A DNA stretch of 64,000 nt from Bifidobacterium sp. ESL0728 (lineage in GTDB: Bacteria; Actinomycetota; Actinomycetes; Actinomycetales; Bifidobacteriaceae). The notes under the pieces are model-generated. The model worked only from the letters and a program-made list of their open reading frames with translations, did not search any database and was not told where the DNA came from. Every line of letters starts with the position of its first letter. The first letter of the stretch is position 1. The DNA is taken from assembly GCF_029392015.1 (NCBI RefSeq), contig NZ_CP113925.1, positions 2,294,001 through 2,358,000 of the forward strand, in the 5' to 3' direction. Position numbers and translations under genes: made by a program. Below, one piece after another: positions 56,755 through 64,000 of the stretch.

Positions 56755-56830
56755 TGCCAAAGTGCACTTTCTCAACGCTACCGTCAAAAAAGAGACTCCT
56801 GCCAGCACTAAAACGCACTTTTCGGACATC
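56755..56830. repeat. Copy of the dispersed intergenic repeat
   Basis: CAAAGTGCACTTTCTCAACG, then CTACCGTCAAAAAAGAGACT; matches 48005-48110 closely and 28740-28870 loosely. It lies in the 56619-56926 gap, which otherwise shows nothing. Confidence 0.7.
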
Positions 56831-56926
56831 AATGGGGGGCTGCCTGTGCACGGAGATGACGAGCAAAACGCGCTGCGACCGCCCAACCCAATCAATTAAC
56901 GTTTTGTTGCGTCAACAGTCACTTTC

Positions 56927-57301
56927 TCACCGCGTCACCGGTTGCTTTCCGCGATGCTTACCGCGCGCGAGCCACAGGCCGAGCACGAAAACGGCGATGC
57001 CGAAAAGCAGCGGCATCCAGAGCGTCTGCAACGGGGCGGCACCGTGAAGTCGATGCACGAACGCGACTTCGCACATGCCGATAAGCCCAATCGCCGCAAC
57101 GATTTTGACGATGGCCATCGGCCAATTCGCGCGCCAAGCGTGCGGAATCGTGGGGACTGCGCTCACAATGAGCACGATATAGCAGACGCGCGCCACGGTA
57201 GCCCAAGTTTCGACCATATTCTGCGGCCCGAGCACGCCGATGGTCATCGCGACCATCGCCACCACCGCCGAAATAATATGCAACCAACGCCAAACACGCA
57301 T
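56927..57301 (-). CDS. DUF1516-like small membrane protein (paralogue 1)
   Basis: 124 residues, GGAGAAGAATC before ATG. Four membrane helices. WATVARVCYIVLIVSAVPTI is the family's most conserved stretch (compare ARVCYILIILSG in the paralogue 240 bp upstream). The C-terminal tail is basic (KHRGKQPVTR). Resembles the YisL/DUF1516 family; function unknown. Confidence 0.75.
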   Translation of the reverse strand: MRVWRWLHIISAVVAMVAMTIGVLGPQNMVETWATVARVCYIVLIVSAVPTIPHAWRANWPMAIVKIVAAIGLIGMCEVAFVHRLHGAAPLQTLWMPLLFGIAVFVLGLWLARGKHRGKQPVTR

Positions 57302-57449
57302 GATTCTTCTCCCGTTTCTCCGAAACCTTCCGGCAACCGCTTCGTAGCGATTCCTTCACTAGATTAGACGAGAAAACGTGCCACTATGATGATTTTTGAA
57401 TGGATTTTCACCAAATCCGTCGCAAAACTTGGTATAAAACAACAACAGA

Positions 57450-57484
57450 AAAGGCGAAACGCCAACCAGTGACGTTTCGCCTTT
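57450..57484. terminator. Terminator between the DUF1516 paralogues
   Basis: AAAGGCGAAACG (57450-57461) and CGTTTCGCCTTT (57473-57484), a perfect 12-bp stem with 11-nt loop. It lies downstream of the gene ending at 57545. Confidence 0.8.
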
Positions 57485-57544
57485 ACAAAATTCATCCGAA
57501 TTTTCCGGAATTTATCCGGTCATTGCTGTCGGAATTCCTACTTA

Positions 57545-57904
57545 CTACAGCAGAACGAGCGGGAAGCCGTGGGAGACCACGAGGCCGACCACCATGACCA
57601 CGATGACCAGCACGATCGGCAGCCAAATGGCCATGGCCGACGCGGTATCCTTGCTTTTCTTGGCGAAGCCGATTTCCGCGAGCGCAATCAGCGCAATCGC
57701 AAGGATGATCTTGACCACCAGCAGCACGGTGATATGCGGCCAGGCGTGCACGATCAGAAAAACGCCGCTCAGAATAATGAGGATGTAGCAAACGCGGGCA
57801 ATCATCGCCCAGATCTTCGTCATCCTCGCCGGCCCGAGCAGCCCCACGGCCACCGCGACGATCAGCACCACTCCGACAACCAGATGCATCCAAGACCAAA
57901 CCAT
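57545..57904 (-). CDS. DUF1516-like small membrane protein (paralogue 2)
   Basis: 119 residues from ATG 57904 (GGGGAG then TCGAT); five upstream in-frame residues are less likely. Four membrane helices, same order as paralogue 1, with WAMIARVCYILIILSGVFLI matching the YisL-type consensus well, and ALAEIGFAKKS. Function unknown. Each paralogue has its own leader, and a terminator lies between them. Confidence 0.8.
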   Translation of the reverse strand: MVWSWMHLVVGVVLIVAVAVGLLGPARMTKIWAMIARVCYILIILSGVFLIVHAWPHITVLLVVKIILAIALIALAEIGFAKKSKDTASAMAIWLPIVLVIVVMVVGLVVSHGFPLVLL

Positions 57905-58058
57905 ATCGACTCCCCACAATCAAGAAAAACTATCAATAACGCTATAACCTAATATATCGAACCCGCCCCGCACTATCAACATTGCTCATTCAAGGCGTAT
58001 TGAATCGAAGCGGCATGGTTGCTAAACAAATCATAAAAGCCTAATTACGTTCACAAAA

Positions 58059-58100
58059 AGCGGGCGGCGAGGCGCTCGTTAGAACACCTCGCCGCCCGCT
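58059..58100 (-). terminator. Terminator of the alcohol dehydrogenase gene
   Basis: AGCGGGCGGCGAGG and CCTCGCCGCCCGCT, a perfect 14-bp GC-rich stem, followed on the minus strand by TTTTTG. Confidence 0.9.
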
Positions 58101-58121
58101 TAGCGACGATAGAACTACCGC

Positions 58122-59171
58122 TCACTCACCCATGTGAGGGACTACCACGGCGCGCTTGGAGAGCTTGCCGTCGACCAGCTTGTGGTAGGCGTCGAGCGCG
58201 TTGTCCATCGAGTAGGTCTCCACCTCGGGGGTGATCAGGCCCTCGCGATAGAGCGCGGCGACCTCGTGCAGCTCGGGCATGGAGCCCCAGTAGACGCTGG
58301 TGAGCTCCTGCTGCCACGGGTTGGTGTACCAGTCATAGGAAGCCTTGCCGCCGGCGATGCCGACGATGGTCACGCGCGAATCGATGGCGGAAGCGGCCTG
58401 CGCGGCAGCGATGGTCGGCGCGATGCCCACGAAATCGAAGGCTGCGTCAACGCCGCGGCCACCAGTGATCTTGCGAATGTTCTCGACCTCATGCTCATCG
58501 CCCTTGACGACGATGGCGCCCTTCTCCTTGGCCTTGGCCATGGCTTCGGGCTTCATATCGGTGGCGATGATGGTGGCGCCGGTGATGGCCTTCAGGATCT
58601 GGATGGCGATCTGGCCCAGGCCGCCGAGGCCGATGACGAGCGCGTACTTGCCGCCACCCTGAAGATGCGGCATGGCGGCCTTGATGGCGTGGTACGGGGT
58701 CAGCGCGGCGTCGGCAAGCGGGGCTGCGGCGATCGGATCAGCGTCGCCCAGCGGCACGAGGTTGCGCGCGGGGACGGCCAAATACTCGGCCATGCCGCCG
58801 TCACGGCCAAGGCCGATGGCCAGCGAGGTGTTGGTGGCCATGTTCTCGCAATAGTTCTCTTCGCCGGCGACGCAGCGCTTGCAGTGGCCGCAGCCGGTGG
58901 GGCCGTAAACCAGGTAGGCATCGCCCTTGTTGAAACCGGTGACGCCGGGGCCGACCTCTTCGACCCAGCCGGAGGTCTCATGGCCGAGAATGAACGGCGG
59001 CTTGGTCTGGCTGCCGGTCTCGGGGTCGTAATCGCGGAATACGGAAACGTCGGAATGGCAGCAGCCAGCGCCGGCAACCTTGAGCAGTACCTCACCCGGG
59101 CCAGGGGTAGGCTTGTCGACCTCCCTCAACGCTGGGAATGTCTTGTACGCTTCGAACATAACGGCTTTCAT
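58122..59171 (-). CDS. Zinc-dependent NAD(P) alcohol dehydrogenase
   Basis: 349 residues from ATG 59171 (AAAGGAACAGCT upstream). Medium-chain fold: catalytic-zinc ligands C38 (GAGCCHSD) and H64-E65 (GHETSG); structural zinc from C94, C97, C100 and C108 (CGHCKRCVAGEENYC); Rossmann motif VIGLGGLGQIAIQ. It oxidises alcohols or reduces aldehydes; the real substrate is unclear. Single gene with its own promoter and terminator. Confidence 0.9.
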   Translation of the reverse strand: MKAVMFEAYKTFPALREVDKPTPGPGEVLLKVAGAGCCHSDVSVFRDYDPETGSQTKPPFILGHETSGWVEEVGPGVTGFNKGDAYLVYGPTGCGHCKRCVAGEENYCENMATNTSLAIGLGRDGGMAEYLAVPARNLVPLGDADPIAAAPLADAALTPYHAIKAAMPHLQGGGKYALVIGLGGLGQIAIQILKAITGATIIATDMKPEAMAKAKEKGAIVVKGDEHEVENIRKITGGRGVDAAFDFVGIAPTIAAAQAASAIDSRVTIVGIAGGKASYDWYTNPWQQELTSVYWGSMPELHEVAALYREGLITPEVETYSMDNALDAYHKLVDGKLSKRAVVVPHMGE

Positions 59172-59305
59172 AGCTGTTCCTTTCTTATTGATGAGATGGC
59201 GTAGGCACAAACAATCAATCGCTCGCAAAAGCATTGAAGCAAATTGCCCGAACATCGCTATCTTATCGTTTCTGCCCCAACACTGGAACCGAATTGACGT
59301 AAGAA

Positions 59306-59360
59306 ATTATACAGTTGTAAAACAGGTTTAGCAAACGTTTAAATCGTTGATATATCAACG
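59306..59360 (-). promoter_or_regulatory. Promoter and palindromes upstream of the alcohol dehydrogenase
   Basis: Minus-strand -10 TATAAT (59306-59311) and -35 TTGCTA (59329-59334), 17-bp spacing. AAACGTTT (59333-59340) overlaps the -35, and the perfect 16-bp palindrome CGTTGATATATCAACG (59345-59360) lies just upstream. The leader would be about 128 nt. The region from here to 59572 is AT-rich with no gene. Confidence 0.6.
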
Positions 59361-59572
59361 TTTTTTGAAGATGTATATAATCTCACATAAAGAATTGACA
59401 GCGTAATATTGCTACATAAATAGATTATTTATACAATATTACTTTAAACCTTTTACGTTCTGGTTAATATTGCCGACAATCAGCTCCGACTTTCCAACCC
59501 CCGTCACTCGCAGCCGTCAGCCGTCGACCGTCATTCGCACAGCCGCCAGCCGTCACCCACAGCTGTCGACCG

Positions 59573-60601
59573 TCACTCGCAGCCGACTCCGTCATGGTCG
59601 CGATCCAAAGCGGCACGATAGCCAGGCTGGCCGGCATAGATCGGGGCCTTGCCGGCGGCGCGGACGGCAGCACAGTTTTGGTAGTAGACATCGCCGCCAC
59701 CTTGCGGAACGGCAGGTGCGGCAGGAGCAGGGGCGGGAACAGGTTGGGGCGAACCGACGTTACCGGCATTCCCGTTATTCGACTGACCTGAATTTCCCGA
59801 GCCTTCGGCAGCTCCGCTAGCTGGCGCGCTACTTTGAACCCCTGCTCCATTCTGAGCAAACGGCCCGTCGTCGGCCGGCACGGTCTGCGCCGGGCAGGAA
59901 GTCAGCACGCGCTGCATCGCGGCCTTTTCAGCCTTGGTGACCCACAGATCGTACTTGGCCTTCACTCCGATCTGCCGCGAAACGTAGGAGCAGCGATACG
60001 ACTTGTTCTTCGGCAGCCACGTGGCGGCATCGCCGTCGCTTTTCTGTTGGTTCGCCTTTCCGTCAACGGCCAGCAGGTTGTACGGATCGTTCGCCATCTG
60101 TTCGCGCCGCTCGGCGCTGAGCTTCTGCGCCCCGGTCTGCCAGGCGTTGGAAAGCGCGACGACGTGGTCGATCTGCACCTTCTGCGACGTTTTCTTGCCT
60201 TGCTTGAAGTAAATGGTATTACCCGTATACGGGTCATCGAGCGTGCCGGACATCACCTTGCAATCGCGGGTGCGCGGTCTGAATTTCTTGTCTTTCAAGT
60301 CGCGCCCCAAAATGTCGTTGCGGGTGTCGCAGCCGTTGCGGTCCACGTCGGCCCAGGCACGCCCGAATTGTGCACGCTTGTACCCGGTTTTCGGTGCGCG
60401 CCCCTTGAGCGGCAAGGTGTCGAGCACACTGGAAGCATTCTGATCGCCGTTTTCGCCGCTGGCGACGGGAACAACCTTACCTGCGTCCGCAGTATTCGCG
60501 ATTGCCCAATCCGGCGTAAACGTGGTCGAGAGTATAGGAACGAGTAACAACGCCACCAAAGTGACGACAATGATTTTCAGAGTTTTTACAGTTTTTTGCA
60601 T
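59573..60601 (-). CDS. Secreted HNH nuclease with C-terminal excalibur domain
   Basis: 342 residues from ATG 60601; an in-frame ATG at 60637 is possible. Signal peptide (TLKIIVVTLVALLLVPILS). Core: WADVDRNGCDTRNDILGRDL, VQIDHVVALSNAWQTGAQKL (metal-binding DH of the HNH/DUF1524 motif), NDPYNLLAVDGKANQQKSD, and TWLPKNKSYRCSYVSRQI. After a Ser/Ala/Pro linker the last ~35 residues are an excalibur calcium-binding module (LDRDHDGVGCE). It should degrade nucleic acid outside the cell, for nutrition or competition. Confidence 0.9.
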   Translation of the reverse strand: MQKTVKTLKIIVVTLVALLLVPILSTTFTPDWAIANTADAGKVVPVASGENGDQNASSVLDTLPLKGRAPKTGYKRAQFGRAWADVDRNGCDTRNDILGRDLKDKKFRPRTRDCKVMSGTLDDPYTGNTIYFKQGKKTSQKVQIDHVVALSNAWQTGAQKLSAERREQMANDPYNLLAVDGKANQQKSDGDAATWLPKNKSYRCSYVSRQIGVKAKYDLWVTKAEKAAMQRVLTSCPAQTVPADDGPFAQNGAGVQSSAPASGAAEGSGNSGQSNNGNAGNVGSPQPVPAPAPAAPAVPQGGGDVYYQNCAAVRAAGKAPIYAGQPGYRAALDRDHDGVGCE

Positions 60602-60824
60602 CTTTTTATTCGAGTTAATTTTCCATATTATCAACATTCATCTTTTTTCATCATATATCCATGACGCCTTTGCAAAAAGTCCGACAACAGTCATTGCACA
60701 ATCCCTGCGCGATTTGACCATTATCAGCAAAATCCTCAATGCACGATTCGCATTCATCACCAATCACTCGGCAGCGGTGAAAAAGTCCACTGCCGAATCA
60801 CGGGCGGCAGTTATTATACAAATC

Positions 60825-61874
60825 ATGACCACAATCAAAGAGGTAGCCAAGAAGGCCGGGGCGTCGGTGACCGCCGTCTCGATGGCGCTGAATCATCGCG
60901 AGGACGGGCACGTCAAGAAGGAACTTGCCGAACATATCCGCGAAACCGCCAGGAAAATGGGCTACCGACCCAATCCCCTCGCCCGCTCGCTGCGTACCAG
61001 CCGCACGCACACCATCGGTTTCATCAGCGAGGAAATCGCCACCACCCCCTACGCCGGTGAGATGATTTTGGGCGCACAGGACGCCGCCAGCGAGCTGGGT
61101 TACATGATGCTTCTGGTCAACACCGACGGCAACGGCAACGAAGCCAGTGAAATCGCCGCGCTCAAGCGATACGGCGTGGACGGCTACCTCTATGCCAAGA
61201 TGTATGACAGAATTTCGGATATCCCCTCGTCGCTATCCGACGAGCACACCGTCCTCATCGACGCCACATCCACCGACAGCAGCGTTCCCTACATCGTCCC
61301 GGACGAAGTGGCCATGGGTTATGACGCCACCACTTATCTCATCAAATCCGGCGCCAAGCGCATCGCCTACGTCGGCTGCAGCGAAAACCTCCTCGCCGAA
61401 CCCCTACGCATGCGCGGCTACGAAAAGGCGCTGAAAAACGCCGGCCGACCCATCGACCCCGAGCTCAACGTCGGCATCGACAAAAACGAAGGCGGCCTCA
61501 AGGCCGTCTCAGAGCTTTTCGACAAAAAGCACCCCGACGCCTTCTTCTGCTTCAACGACGCCCGCACCTGGTACGTCTACCAATGCGCCGCCCAGCGCGG
61601 CCTTGAGGTCGGCCGCGACATTTCCGTGGTCGGCATCGACAACAACCGCATCATCAAGGAAACGTTCGAGCCACAGCCGACCACCATCGCGCTGCCCCAT
61701 TACGAAATGGGCTATTGGGGCGCTCGCAAGCTGATTTCGATGATCGAAGGCCAAAACTTGGGCCCGGGCAAAAGCAAGAAAACCGTCGCCGCAATCCCGC
61801 CGCTCGACGCGCCGAGCCCTGTACGCATTCGCTGCACGCTGCTCGAGCGCGGTTCGGTAGTCGGCAAGCACTGA
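60825..61874 (+). CDS. LacI-family regulator of the sucrose locus
   Basis: 349 residues from ATG 60825; TATTAT lies 7 nt upstream and no Shine-Dalgarno is seen, so a leaderless message is likely. Helix-turn-helix TIKEVAKKAGASVTAVSMAL, hinge GYRPNPLARSLRTSRTHTIG, then the ligand domain (LKRYGVDGYLYAKMYDRISD, FCFNDARTWYVYQCAAQRGL). The next genes are a sucrose-type permease and a CscA-like enzyme, so it probably controls them. Confidence 0.9.
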   Translation: MTTIKEVAKKAGASVTAVSMALNHREDGHVKKELAEHIRETARKMGYRPNPLARSLRTSRTHTIGFISEEIATTPYAGEMILGAQDAASELGYMMLLVNTDGNGNEASEIAALKRYGVDGYLYAKMYDRISDIPSSLSDEHTVLIDATSTDSSVPYIVPDEVAMGYDATTYLIKSGAKRIAYVGCSENLLAEPLRMRGYEKALKNAGRPIDPELNVGIDKNEGGLKAVSELFDKKHPDAFFCFNDARTWYVYQCAAQRGLEVGRDISVVGIDNNRIIKETFEPQPTTIALPHYEMGYWGARKLISMIEGQNLGPGKSKKTVAAIPPLDAPSPVRIRCTLLERGSVVGKH

Positions 61875-62250
61875 AAAGTACTCCCGTATCCACTTCGCAA
61901 CGCGGAAATGCATGGTTAGAGTCATCCACGCATCGATAGGTCACGCGTAAACAACCCGTCGGCCTGCGCAGACGAGCCTGTCCAAGCACGCAAAAGGCAA
62001 GTTCGCGCTCGTTTTTGCATTCAGGCTTACACCCGTCCTGCTCCTATGAGCACGTCGGCAAACCGACAATCGGAAACCGGTCCGGCCGCTTTCCGACAAA
62101 AAGCATCATGCAAACCACCAGACAGATTGCGCATACCTCATTCCCCAAGACTATTGGGCATACGCCGACGTCCGACTTTTACATCCGATATATGGCAATA
62201 TAGGACGTTCATAGCAAAAATATCTAAACAGATAAATTTTATCTATCTGA
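61875..62250. other. Gap between LacI and permease genes, no gene seen
   Basis: Few structures. Near the end, AGATAAATTTTATCT (62230-62244) is an imperfect AT palindrome. No terminator after the LacI gene is obvious. Confidence 0.5.
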
Positions 62251-62259
62251 AAACGCCGG

Positions 62260-62302
62260 AAACGTTTTACAGTTTGACGTGAATCGATTCTCGTCATATA
62301 TT
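62260..62302 (+). promoter_or_regulatory. Promoter with candidate LacI operators for the sucrose permease
   Basis: TTGACG (62274-62279), 17-bp spacer, TATATT (62297-62302). GAATCGATTC, a perfect CG-centred palindrome, fills the spacer (62281-62290), and AAACGTTTT (62260-62268) lies just upstream. Both have the central CG typical of LacI-family sites. The leader to 62403 would be about 94 nt. Confidence 0.7.
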
Positions 62303-62402
62303 TTTCGTATGTTTCTTGCTTATGGCAATGCCGCAGAAATCGGCAAGAACGGAAGTAAGAAGGGTATCGCGCGGCAGCGATGCCGAAAAGAAAGGTGACG
62401 AA

Positions 62403-63761
62403 ATGGCAATCAAAGGCGCCAAGACGTACCGGAACCCCTCGTATCTCGAGAGCTCAACCGGTATCTTTATGTTCTTCTGCGCGTGGGGCATCTGGTGGTC
62501 CTTCTTCTCCAGGTGGCTTACCGACCCGACCAAGGGCCTAGGGATGACCGCCCAGCAACAAGGCACTATCTACTCCATCAACTCGGCGGTAACGCTGGTC
62601 ATCATGTTCGTCTACGGCGTTCTGCAAGACAACCTCGGCATCAAGCGCCGCCTGGTCGTCGTAGTCTCCTGCATCGCGGCCTGCGTCGGCCCGTTCGCCC
62701 AGTTCATCTACACTCCTATGCTCAAGGCCGGCGGCACCACACGCATGATCGGCGTTTTCATCGGTTCCGTCGTTCTCTCCGCAGGCTTCATGGCCGGCTG
62801 CTCCCTCTTCGAAGCGCTGACCGAACGCTATAGCCGCCACTTCGGCTTCGAATACGGCCAGTCCCGCGCCTGGGGCTCCTTCGGCTACGCGGTCGTCGCC
62901 CTCATTGCCGGCCCGCTTTTCAACATCGACATGCGCCTGAACTTCTGGCTCGGCTCGCTCTTCGGCCTCGGCATGATCTGCATCTACGCCTTCTGGCGCC
63001 CGGCAGAACAGAAGGAAGAGCTCAAGAAAGAAGCCGATCCGAACGCACCGCGCACCAACCCGACCGTCAAGGAAATGGTCTCCGTGCTCGGCATGGGCTC
63101 GCTGTGGGCACTGATCGTCTTCATGTTCTTCACCAACACTTTCTACACGGTCTTCGACCAGCAGATGTTCCCGAACTACTACACCAGCCTCTTCCACACC
63201 ACCGCCGAAGGCAACAACTGGTACTCCGTCCTGAACGCGGCAGAAGTGTTCTGCGAATCCGCAATGATGGGCGTCGTCCCGGTGATCATGGACCATATCG
63301 GCGTGCGCAACTCCCTGCTGCTCGGGGCTGTGGTGATGTTCCTGCGTATCGGCTTGTGCGGCGTCTTCCATGACCCGGTGATGATCTCCGTGGTCAAGAT
63401 GTTCCACGCCATCGAGACCCCGCTCTTCAGCCTTCCGGCCTTCCGTTACTTCACGTTGCATTACGATACGAAACTATCGGCGACACTATATATGGTCGGC
63501 TTCCAGATTGCCTCCCAGCTGGGCCAGGTCATCATGTCGAACCCGCTCGGCCTGCTTCGCGACCGCCTCGGCGCCCGTCCGACCTTCTTCGTCATCTCCG
63601 GCATCGTCCTTCTTGCTTTGATTTACGGATTCTTCGTGATTAAGAGGGATGACCAACAGGTGGGCGGCGACCCGTTCATCCGCATCAAGGACCGCAAGAA
63701 GGCCGAAGCGCAAGGCGAGGCCATCCAGGCTGAAGCCGCCAACGACCAGCTCCCGGCCTGA
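62403..63761 (+). CDS. cscB: LacY-type oligosaccharide:H+ symporter, probably sucrose
   Basis: 452 residues from ATG 62403 (AAAGGTGACGAA upstream). Twelve membrane segments. LacY/CscB-like: FMFFCAWGIWWSFFSRWLTD, LQDNLGIKRRLVVVVSCIAA, EYGQSRAWGSFGYAVVALIA (the RxWGSxG family motif), and FNIDMRLNFWLGSLFGLGMI. Upstream of a CscA-like beta-fructofuranosidase and next to a LacI regulator, a sucrose or fructo-oligosaccharide substrate is likely. Confidence 0.88.
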   Translation: MAIKGAKTYRNPSYLESSTGIFMFFCAWGIWWSFFSRWLTDPTKGLGMTAQQQGTIYSINSAVTLVIMFVYGVLQDNLGIKRRLVVVVSCIAACVGPFAQFIYTPMLKAGGTTRMIGVFIGSVVLSAGFMAGCSLFEALTERYSRHFGFEYGQSRAWGSFGYAVVALIAGPLFNIDMRLNFWLGSLFGLGMICIYAFWRPAEQKEELKKEADPNAPRTNPTVKEMVSVLGMGSLWALIVFMFFTNTFYTVFDQQMFPNYYTSLFHTTAEGNNWYSVLNAAEVFCESAMMGVVPVIMDHIGVRNSLLLGAVVMFLRIGLCGVFHDPVMISVVKMFHAIETPLFSLPAFRYFTLHYDTKLSATLYMVGFQIASQLGQVIMSNPLGLLRDRLGARPTFFVISGIVLLALIYGFFVIKRDDQQVGGDPFIRIKDRKKAEAQGEAIQAEAANDQLPA

Positions 63762-63772
63762 TTGCCAAATCG

Positions 63773-63805
63773 GCGCCGTGCCCATTTACCTCCGCACGGC
63801 GCTTT
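63773..63805 (+). terminator. Terminator after the sucrose permease
   Basis: GCGCCGTGC (63773-63781) and GCACGGCGC (63794-63802) then TTT; partial read-through to the next gene is possible. Confidence 0.65.
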
Positions 63806-63825
63806 CCTTGAAAATTCCATAACGT

Positions 63826-63869
63826 CATAAGGCCTCCGCACCCATCAATTCAGGCGTGGGGGCCTTATG
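63826..63869 (+). other. Hairpin in the leader of the CscA-like gene
   Basis: CATAAGGCC (63826-63834) pairs with GGCCTTATG (63861-63869), with inner GCAC/GTG pairs; no T-run. It sits 46 nt before the start codon. Confidence 0.6.
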
Positions 63870-63914
63870 CGAATAAAGAACAATCACTATATGATAGTTA
63901 CGAGAAAGGCATCA

Positions 63915-64000
63915 ATGATGACTACTGAATCTCCCGTTTACACCCCGATTCGCGACCACGACGAGGAACTCGCCAAGGCCGAAGCCGGCGTCGAAACGCT
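63915..64000 (+). CDS. cscA: Beta-fructofuranosidase (CscA-like), N-terminal fragment
   Basis: Only 28 codons are in the window; start ATG 63915 or 63918 after GAGAAAGGC. The visible sequence VYTPIRDHDEELAKAEAGVE matches the N terminus I recall for bifidobacterial GH32 sucrose hydrolases (TPIRDHAAELAKAEAGV). The catalytic part lies beyond the edge. It follows the permease with 153 bp between. Confidence 0.7.
   Translation, partial: MMTTESPVYTPIRDHDEELAKAEAGVET

Overview
The window looks like chromosomal DNA from a Bifidobacterium. This rests on GC-rich coding sequence, a GlfT2-type galactofuranosyltransferase, a glnK-amt pair next to ftsY, HNH/excalibur nucleases, LPXTG surface proteins, and a right edge that enters a sucrose locus (LacI regulator, LacY-type permease, start of a CscA-like beta-fructofuranosidase). 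The species cannot be named from the sequence. No transposase, integrase, phage gene or CRISPR array was seen.

Layout. 1-6.9 kb: a DUF805 membrane protein with Gln/Pro-rich arms, two unknown proteins, a histidine phosphatase, an MFS transporter and a GtrA protein. 7-9.9 kb: two mevalonate-pathway genes (diphosphomevalonate decarboxylase, mevalonate kinase) separated by a repeat-filled gap. 10.1-24.5 kb: a cell-surface polysaccharide region with GlfT2-like, GlfT1-like, GT4 and dolichol-phosphate-type GT2 glycosyltransferases, a Wzm/Wzt-type ABC exporter, a LicD transferase, two membrane acyltransferases and a large polytopic membrane protein. 24.7-27.5 kb: a secreted GH25 muramidase with nine ricin-B-like repeats. 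29.0-32.0 kb: tRNA-Ser followed by a compact AT-richer three-gene cassette (PD-(D/E)xK-like protein with a winged helix, soluble Ser/Thr kinase, possible TIM-barrel protein); this is the best candidate for an undescribed, possibly defensive, system. 32.1-39.8 kb: a sortase-dependent pilus locus (tip adhesin, major pilin, class C sortase) with a decayed sortase fragment. 40.3-42 kb: an AlbA_2/HTH protein preceded by eleven phased TGTCCG repeats. 42.1-47.9 kb: glnK, amt, ftsY, a TetR regulator and a GT2. 48.3-52.5 kb: a 1375-residue wall-anchored protein with an in-frame C9 tract. 52.8-56.4 kb: MHS transporter, LacI regulator, nucleoside hydrolase. 56.5-64 kb: tRNA-Lys, two DUF1516 paralogues, a zinc alcohol dehydrogenase, a secreted HNH nuclease and the sucrose genes.

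The window is rich in non-coding repeats: an intergenic family shared by three loci, several tandem arrays with hairpin-forming units, and a 78-bp near-perfect inverted repeat between ftsY and the TetR gene. Several genes have a -10-like hexamer about 6-8 nt before the start codon and no Shine-Dalgarno, suggesting leaderless transcripts. All functional calls come from reading motifs by eye; no database search was possible.
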